Of a DNA stretch of 8,293 nt, positions 4,230 through 8,293 are shown piece after piece. The stretch spans positions 1 through 8,293 of the forward strand of contig JANXWU010000538.1 in assembly GCA_025350985.1 (NCBI GenBank), given 5' to 3'. The position numbers and the translations under genes are program-made. The DNA is from Spartobacteria bacterium. GTDB lineage: Bacteria > Verrucomicrobiota > Verrucomicrobiia > Chthoniobacterales > Chthoniobacteraceae. The notes beneath the pieces were generated by a model. That model made no database searches, was not told the origin of the DNA, and was given only the letters and a program-made list of their open reading frames with translations. The first letter of the stretch is position 1. Each line of letters opens with the position of its first letter.

Positions 4230-6308
4230 ATGAGCGCCGTCATCGTCGCTGGCGTGCAGGTTCGTCGCATCGCGCTCGCGGGAAATCCCAACTGCGGGAA
4301 GACGACGCTTTTCAATGCGCTCACCGGGCTGCGGCAAAAGGTCGGCAACTATCCCGGTGTCACCGTCGAGAAAAAGACCGGCAAGTTTTTCGGACATCAC
4401 GGCGAGGAGATGGAGTTGCTCGATTTGCCTGGGACTTACAGCCTGCAAAACCGTTCGCCCGACGAGAAAATCTCGTGCGACATTTTGCTCGGGCAGCGCG
4501 CGGACACCCCGCGTCCCGACGTGATCGTGGCGGTGCTCGACTCGACGAATCTCGAACGCAACTTGTACCTCGTCGCGCAAATCGCCGAAATGCATGTGCC
4601 GCTCGTCGTCGCGTTGAACATGGTCGATCTCGCTGAATCGAAAGGCATCCACCTCGACCTCGCGGCGATGAAAGATGCGCTTGGCGTCGAAGTTGTGCCG
4701 ATGGTCGCGACGAAGCGCGTCGGCTTGATCGAACTCAAACAGGCGATCTCCCGCGCGAAAGTCACGCCCGCGAAACAGCCCGCGCCGATGCCGCCCGTGA
4801 TCGAGGCGGAGATGGAAATTTTGCGCGGTCTGCTCTGCGCGCGCGGGCGCGTCGAGACGGCACGCGCCGAGGCTCTGCTGCTGATTTCCGGTGCCGAACA
4901 CGCCGATCCCACGCTCGACAAAGCCGCGTCAGAATCACGCAAACGCATCCGCGACGCGGGGCTCGATCCCGTCCACGATCCGGTCGAAGCGCGTTACGCG
5001 TGGGCGCAGGCGATTGTCGAAAAATCGATGCGGCACGACGACGCGCACGCGCTGACCTGGAGCGACCGGCTCGATGTCATCCTCACGCATCGCGCGTGGG
5101 GCTGGGTCGTTTTCGTCGCCGTGCTCACGCTGATGTTCGTGTCGATTTTCACCGTCGCGCAATATCCGATGGACTGGATCGACGCGGGCGTTTCGGCGCT
5201 CGGAGAAAAAATCGGATCAATGATGGCCGAGAGCGATTTTCGTTCGCTCGTGACGGATGGCGTGATTTCCGGCGTCGGCAGTGTGCTCGTTTTTCTGCCG
5301 CAAATTCTCATCCTGTTTTTCTTCATCGGCCTGCTCGAAGACACCGGCTACATGGCGCGCGCCGCGTTCATCATGGACCGGCTGATGAGCAAAGTCGGGC
5401 TGCACGGCAAGTCGTTCATTCCGCTGCTCAGTTCGTTCGCGTGCGCGATTCCCGGCATCATGGCGACGCGCACAATTGAAAATTACAAAGATCGGCTCGT
5501 CACGATTTTCGTCGCGCCGTTCATGAGCTGCTCGGCGCGGCTGCCGGTTTACGCGCTGCTGATCGCGGTCATTTTTCCGCCGGGTCAGGTGTCGGTTTGG
5601 GCCAAGGCGGGCATCATGCTCGCGATGTATCTTCTCGGCATCGGTGCGGCTTTCGGCAGCGCGTGGCTTTTCAAAAAGACGCTGTTGAAAGGCGAGACGC
5701 CCATGCTGTTGCTCGAACTCCCGCCGTATCGGATGCCGGTTTTGAAAACGGTGCTCATCAACATGTGGCAGCGCAGCCGGATGTTCCTGCGCCGCGCCGG
5801 GACGGTGATTCTCGCGCTGTCGATCGTGCTCTGGGCGCTCGCGAGTTATCCGAAAAACCCGAACGCCGACGCGACGCCGTCTGAGGCGCTTGGCTACAGC
5901 GCCGCGGGGCGAATCGGCCACGCGATGGAGCCACTCGTGAAGCCGCTCGGGTACGACTGGAAAATCGGCATTGGCCTCGTGTCGTCGTTCGCGGCGCGCG
6001 AAGTTTTCGCCGGCACGATGGCGATCATCCACAACGTCGAATATGAAAAGAAAAAGCTCTCGCCGAAGCTGATCGACTCCGTGCGCGCCGACACCTGGCC
6101 GGATGGACGCCGCGTTTTCACGCCGCTGGTTTGCATCGGGCTGATGGTTTTTTATGTGCTCGCATTGCAGTGCATGAGCACGGTCGCGATCGTGCGGCGC
6201 GAGACGAATTCCTGGCGCTGGCCGCTGTTCCAAATCGCCTACATGACCGGCATGGCCTACGTCGCGGCGTTCATCGTTTATCAAGGTGGACGTTTGCTCG
6301 GCTGGTGA
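4230..6308 (+). CDS. feoB: Ferrous iron transporter FeoB
   Basis: This is a 692-residue GTPase-coupled Fe(II) permease in the inner membrane. The N-terminal G domain shows G1 G-N-P-N-C-G-K-T (18-25), switch I 'GNYPGVTVEKK' (39-49), G3 D-L-P-G (65-68) and G4 N-M-V-D (130-133). A helical linker spans about 190-285. The membrane part starts near 287 and has the two gate regions: 'FACAIPGIMATRT' with C405 and 'FMSCSARLPVYA' with C434. It also has 'FAAREVFAGTMA' (587-598) and 'ALQCMSTVAIVRRE' with C648. It is shorter than the 773-residue E. coli protein, ending soon after the last membrane helix. The start at 4230 (MSAVIVAG) is preferred over in-frame 4080, which would overlap most of feoA. It follows feoA by 28 bp. 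Confidence 0.97.
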   Translation: MSAVIVAGVQVRRIALAGNPNCGKTTLFNALTGLRQKVGNYPGVTVEKKTGKFFGHHGEEMELLDLPGTYSLQNRSPDEKISCDILLGQRADTPRPDVIVAVLDSTNLERNLYLVAQIAEMHVPLVVALNMVDLAESKGIHLDLAAMKDALGVEVVPMVATKRVGLIELKQAISRAKVTPAKQPAPMPPVIEAEMEILRGLLCARGRVETARAEALLLISGAEHADPTLDKAASESRKRIRDAGLDPVHDPVEARYAWAQAIVEKSMRHDDAHALTWSDRLDVILTHRAWGWVVFVAVLTLMFVSIFTVAQYPMDWIDAGVSALGEKIGSMMAESDFRSLVTDGVISGVGSVLVFLPQILILFFFIGLLEDTGYMARAAFIMDRLMSKVGLHGKSFIPLLSSFACAIPGIMATRTIENYKDRLVTIFVAPFMSCSARLPVYALLIAVIFPPGQVSVWAKAGIMLAMYLLGIGAAFGSAWLFKKTLLKGETPMLLLELPPYRMPVLKTVLINMWQRSRMFLRRAGTVILALSIVLWALASYPKNPNADATPSEALGYSAAGRIGHAMEPLVKPLGYDWKIGIGLVSSFAAREVFAGTMAIIHNVEYEKKKLSPKLIDSVRADTWPDGRRVFTPLVCIGLMVFYVLALQCMSTVAIVRRETNSWRWPLFQIAYMTGMAYVAAFIVYQGGRLLGW

Positions 6309-6350
6309 TTTTTTGAAAGTTTCGTCGGGCGTGTGGAGTCGGCTGGTTTA

Positions 6351-6517
6351 GGGATCGCACGCGCCCTCGCGTGCTGGTGACAGCGCCTCGCCGTCACGAA
6401 CTTTTCCGCGCGTGATCGCGACAAAGAAATTGGTGATGTGTTTCAAATTTTCTCCACTGGAAAAAGTTCGTTTCGCCGGGGGCGGCGAAACCAGCACGCG
6501 AGGGCGCGTGCGCTCCC
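6351..6517. repeat. BIME-like element of four hairpins in inverted arrangement
   Basis: The outer arms 6356-6377 and 6491-6512 are exact reverse complements over 22 bases, extended by GGGA/TCCC after one mismatch. Each arm is itself a hairpin: GCACGCG (6357-6363) with CGCGTGC (6368-6374), and the mirrored copy at 6495-6511. Next to each is a second hairpin: GTGACaGCG-CCT-CGCcGTCAC (6377-6397) and GTTTCGCCG-GGGG-CGGCGAAAC (6470-6491). Inner flanks CGAACTTTTCC (6397-6407) and GGAAAAAGTTCG (6459-6470) pair with one bulge. A unique 51-base centre lies at 6408-6458. It fills most of the gap between feoB and the small Cys-rich gene. No protein gene was seen in 6309-6560. Confidence 0.88.
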
Positions 6518-6560
6518 CTGAACATTTGCCGCGCGCGAGGAGTGCGCGCATGTTCAATCA

Positions 6561-6722
6561 ATGCCATTCGATCAAATCCTCGTCGCGCTCATCGTCGCTG
6601 GTGCCGCGATTTATCTTGGGCTCCGCGTTCGACGCGCGAATCAAAAATCGTGCGGCGACTCGTGCGGTTGCAGCGTGAAAAAAGCCGAGCCGCCGGTGGA
6701 GTCGCATTCGGTGAAGCTGTAG
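6561..6722 (+). CDS. FeoB-associated Cys-rich membrane protein
   Basis: This is a 53-residue peptide matching the FeoB-associated Cys-rich family (PF12669 type). A very short N-terminus (MPFDQ) leads into one membrane helix (about 5-21, 'ILVALIVAGAAIYLGL'). A basic patch R22-V-R-R and a cysteine cluster C31-G-D-S-C35-G-C37 follow, then a polar tail. Proteins of this type sit next to feoB in many bacteria and are thought to take a FeoC-like or metal-handling role at the cytoplasmic mouth of FeoB; the mechanism is not established. ATG at 6561 is the only start giving the helix. It lies 252 bp after feoB, unusually far, with a hairpin-rich repeat between them. The stop TAG abuts another repeat. 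It is too short for many gene callers. Confidence 0.85.
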   Translation: MPFDQILVALIVAGAAIYLGLRVRRANQKSCGDSCGCSVKKAEPPVESHSVKL

Positions 6723-6781
6723 CGGCGGTCTGGGACCGTCGCGATTTATCCGCGAAGTCTGCGACGGCTAACCGACCGCCG
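6720..6781. repeat. Nested CGGCGGTC dyad repeat
   Basis: CGGCGGTC (6723-6730) pairs with GACCGCCG (6774-6781), CCGTCGC (6736-6742) pairs with GCGACGG (6761-6767), and CGGTC-TGG-GACCG (6726-6738) forms an alternative small hairpin. It begins at the TAG stop of the Cys-rich peptide. The remainder of the gap up to 6998 contains the next repeat and no gene that I can see. Confidence 0.7.
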
Positions 6782-6820
6782 AGCCCCTCCGGCGGCAATC
6801 GCCCAATTTGGACGAACGCG

Positions 6821-6960
6821 CTGTCATTCTGAGCGCAGTGGAGTTCGCCAGAGCGAACGAAACGCAGTCGAAGAATCTCATGCACTTCCCGTGCAGCGGC
6901 ACGCCGATAAATGTTCAGGAGATTCTTCGACTCCGCCCAGCCTTCGCTCAGCATGACACG
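6821..6960. repeat. TGTCATTCTGAGCG-type inverted repeat element
   Basis: TGTCATTCTGAGCG (6822-6835) pairs with CGCTCAGCATGACA (6945-6958) with one mismatch, and AGTCGAAGAATCTC (6866-6879) is exactly complementary to 6919-6932. The 140-base unit therefore folds back as one long imperfect hairpin with a 39-base apical part. The termini are characteristic of a repeat I recall being scattered through many Acidobacteriota and Verrucomicrobiota genomes. It has no coding capacity and lies downstream of both the feo locus and the convergent peptidase gene. Confidence 0.8.
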
Positions 6961-6998
6961 CGTATTTTTTAAAACTGGGCCACCATCCTCTACAAAAC

Positions 6999-8057
6999 TT
7001 ACGGCGTGAAGTCGTGCCCCGGCTTCAACCGTTCGCAAAAGGCCGCGAGCAGCTTGGCGCAGTTTTTCAAATCGTCGAGCGACAGCAGTTCGTTCGGCGT
7101 GTGCAGGTAGCGCAGCGGGACCGATAAAAGCCCCGTCGCCATGCCGCCGCGCGCAAGTTGCATCACGTTGGCGTCGGTGCCGGTGCCGCGTGCGGCGCTC
7201 GCGATTTGCACGTCGATTTTTTCCGCGTCGGCGGTTTCGACGAGCAAATCGAAGACGCGCGGGTTGATGTTCGCGCCGCGGTAAATCATCGGCCCTTTGC
7301 CGACCTTGAACTCGCCGGCTTTGCGTTTGTCGATCCCGGGCGTGTCGGTGCCGTGCGACACATCGAGCGCGATGCCGACGTCCGCGTCGCACGAGAACGC
7401 GCTCGTCTGCGCGCCGCGCAATCCGATTTCCTCCTGCACCGTCGAAACGCCCATCACGCATGCGTCGATTTTCTTTTTGTGCAAAAGGCGCAGCACCTCG
7501 GTCACGATCCACGTTCCCATTTTATTGTCGAACGCCATCGAGACGACGCGGTCGTTGGCGAGTTCCGTGTAGGGCTGCACGAACACGCCGGCGTCGCCCA
7601 TTTCGACCATTTTCTTCGCCTCTTTTTTTCCGTCCGCGCCGATGTCGATGTAGAGGTCCTCGATCTTCGGCACTTTCTTTCGGTCGTCCTCATCCATCAG
7701 ATGAATCGCCTTTCGCCCGAGCACGCCGGGAATAATCCCGTCCTTGGTCATGATCGACACGCGTTGAGCCGTGGCGACCGTGAGATCGACGCCGCCGATG
7801 GGCTCGACGTAGAGAAATCCGTCGTCGTTGATGTAGCGCACGATGAACCCGATTTGATCGCAATGCCCGGCCAGCATCACACGCGGTTTGCCCTCGGGAT
7901 TGCGCACGCCGAAGACGTTGCCCATCACGTCCGTGCGGACCTCATCGCACCACGGCGCGATGCGCGCGCGCACCAGCTTCTGCACGGTTTGCTCGTAGCC
8001 GGACGGGCTTGGCGTTTCGACGAGTTCTTTGAGGAAATTTTTCGAGTCGGGGTTCAT
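6999..8057 (-). CDS. M42 family metallo-aminopeptidase
   Basis: This is a 352-residue dinuclear-metal aminopeptidase of the M42 (TET/glutamyl aminopeptidase) family, cytoplasmic and probably an oligomeric peptide-degrading particle. The expected residues are all visible: H65 in 'AGHCDQIGF' with catalytic D67, bridging D177 in 'FDNKMG', the base E209 and ligand E210 in 'VQEEIGLRGA', D232 in 'ALDVSHGTD', and H319 in 'YLHTPNE'. Spacing agrees with archaeal TET enzymes. The N-terminal 'FLKELVETPSPSGYE' (8-22) is typical. ATG at 8057 is chosen; an in-frame ATG at 8123 would add 22 atypical basic residues translated from a CGCGGAT repeat. The exact peptide specificity cannot be read. It converges on the feo locus and diverges from the next gene. 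Confidence 0.95.
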   Translation of the reverse strand: MNPDSKNFLKELVETPSPSGYEQTVQKLVRARIAPWCDEVRTDVMGNVFGVRNPEGKPRVMLAGHCDQIGFIVRYINDDGFLYVEPIGGVDLTVATAQRVSIMTKDGIIPGVLGRKAIHLMDEDDRKKVPKIEDLYIDIGADGKKEAKKMVEMGDAGVFVQPYTELANDRVVSMAFDNKMGTWIVTEVLRLLHKKKIDACVMGVSTVQEEIGLRGAQTSAFSCDADVGIALDVSHGTDTPGIDKRKAGEFKVGKGPMIYRGANINPRVFDLLVETADAEKIDVQIASAARGTGTDANVMQLARGGMATGLLSVPLRYLHTPNELLSLDDLKNCAKLLAAFCERLKPGHDFTP

Positions 8058-8067
8058 GCGTTTGCTT

Positions 8068-8099
8068 TTAACCGCGGATCGCGCGGATTGCCGCAGAAT
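8068..8099. repeat. CGCGGAT-type short repeat upstream of the M42 gene
   Basis: AACCGCGGAT (8070-8079) is followed by CGCGCGGAT (8080-8088) and TGCCGCAGAAT (8089-8099), a degenerate tandem. It resembles short intergenic repeats I recall from Verrucomicrobiota. It ends about 10 bases before the chosen peptidase start, on the leader side. Confidence 0.5.
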
Positions 8100-8145
8100 T
8101 TTTTCCCTCAGGGTTTTCTCCATCGCGAGTGCGTGTCCGCTTTCG

Positions 8146-8174
8146 TTGACAAAGCGGAAGCCCGTTTCGATACT
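8146..8174 (+). promoter_or_regulatory. Candidate sigma-70-type promoter for the gene at 8186
   Basis: A perfect TTGACA (8146-8151), a 17-base spacer, and GATACT (8169-8174, four of six to TATAAT) are seen. The predicted start of transcription falls only about five bases before the ATG at 8186, so the transcript would be nearly leaderless. CCGCTTT (8137-8143) and AAAGCGG (8151-8157) form a dyad overlapping the -35. Confidence 0.55.
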
Positions 8175-8185
8175 TCATCAACGCA

Positions 8186-8293
8186 ATGAGTCTCGATCTG
8201 AATGATCTGCTGAAAGACTGGCCGCACGAACCGGGGAAGCTCAATGTTCGCAAAGTCGTGGGACGCGAAGGACGGGAAAAACTTCAGCTCCGG
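8186..8293 (+). CDS. N-terminal fragment of an uncharacterised conserved protein
   Basis: The first 36 residues of a protein that runs off the window. It begins MSLDLNDLLKDWPHEPG and continues with 'VRKVVGREGREKLQLR'. The style recalls a Planctomycetota/Verrucomicrobiota hypothetical family, some members of which carry a UvrB/UvrC motif further on, but that part is not visible here and the match is from memory. ATG at 8186 is well placed after a promoter-like sequence, and the frame stays open to the window end. It is divergent from the M42 peptidase gene. Function is not assigned. Confidence 0.65.
   Translation, partial: MSLDLNDLLKDWPHEPGKLNVRKVVGREGREKLQLR

Noticed and set aside
5217..6284. 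A 355-codon open frame on the minus strand opposite feoB
   Set aside because: Its translation is Arg/His/Glu-rich with no recognisable domain, which is typical of the antisense of GC-rich coding DNA; feoB on the plus strand is unmistakable.
6351..6517. Possible intrinsic terminator of feoB
   Set aside because: The hairpins are strong, but none is followed by a T-tract, and the four-hairpin mirrored layout fits a REP/BIME-like repeat better; partial transcript stabilisation remains possible.
6821..6960. Possible insertion sequence remnant
   Set aside because: It has inverted termini, but no coding remnant, no obvious target duplication, and the fold-back extends into the interior, so it is listed only as a repeat.
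6589..7512. A 307-codon minus-strand frame across the 3' end of the peptidase gene and two repeats
   Set aside because: Arg-rich out-of-frame translation that crosses repeat DNA; no domain visible.
7158..8189. A 343-codon open frame on the plus strand opposite the peptidase gene
   Set aside because: Composition is dominated by His, Val, Ala and Asp, as expected for an antisense shadow, and the minus strand carries all M42 catalytic residues.

Overview
This is a GC-rich, gene-dense bacterial chromosome segment. The gene set, the protein styles and especially the intergenic repeats resemble Verrucomicrobiota, perhaps Chthoniobacterales. That placement is an inference from recognised sequence style, not a measured phylogeny. 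Most start codons have no convincing Shine-Dalgarno sequence.

Layout. (1) Positions 1-781 hold the 3' end of gcvP (glycine cleavage P-protein), followed by two small genes of the DUF6883 and DUF4926 families joined by 4-base start/stop overlaps. (2) Positions 822-1768 hold a divergent pair: a DUF423 membrane protein (minus) and an MTH1-like Nudix hydrolase (plus). They are separated by an inverted array of AT-rich heptamers that runs into both start codons. (3) Positions 1863-2705 encode a YeeZ-like atypical SDR protein. (4) Positions 2791-3446 encode two small envelope proteins, a lipoprotein and a Sec-exported protein, both rich in Thr tracts; a good intrinsic terminator follows. (5) Positions 3518-6722 form a ferrous-iron uptake locus: a promoter with a 19-bp dyad, a Cys-rich FeoA, a second FeoA, FeoB, and a short 53-residue FeoB-associated Cys-rich membrane protein that an ORF caller with a length cutoff would miss. 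(6) Positions 6999-8057 (minus) encode an M42 family metallo-aminopeptidase. (7) A divergent gene starts at 8186 and runs off the window.

How it works together. The FeoA, FeoA, FeoB and Cys-rich peptide genes make one functional unit for GTP-driven Fe(II) import. The other genes are mostly housekeeping: one-carbon/glycine metabolism, nucleotide-pool sanitation and peptide turnover.

The most unusual aspect is the non-coding DNA. Nearly every larger intergenic gap contains a different dyad-symmetric repeat: heptamer array, degenerate 9-mers, octamer inverted repeat, a BIME-like four-hairpin element, a CGGCGGTC nested dyad, a TGTCATTCTGAGCG-type element and a CGCGGAT element. Several abut start or stop codons. 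No CRISPR array, tRNA, rRNA, transposase or phage gene was seen.
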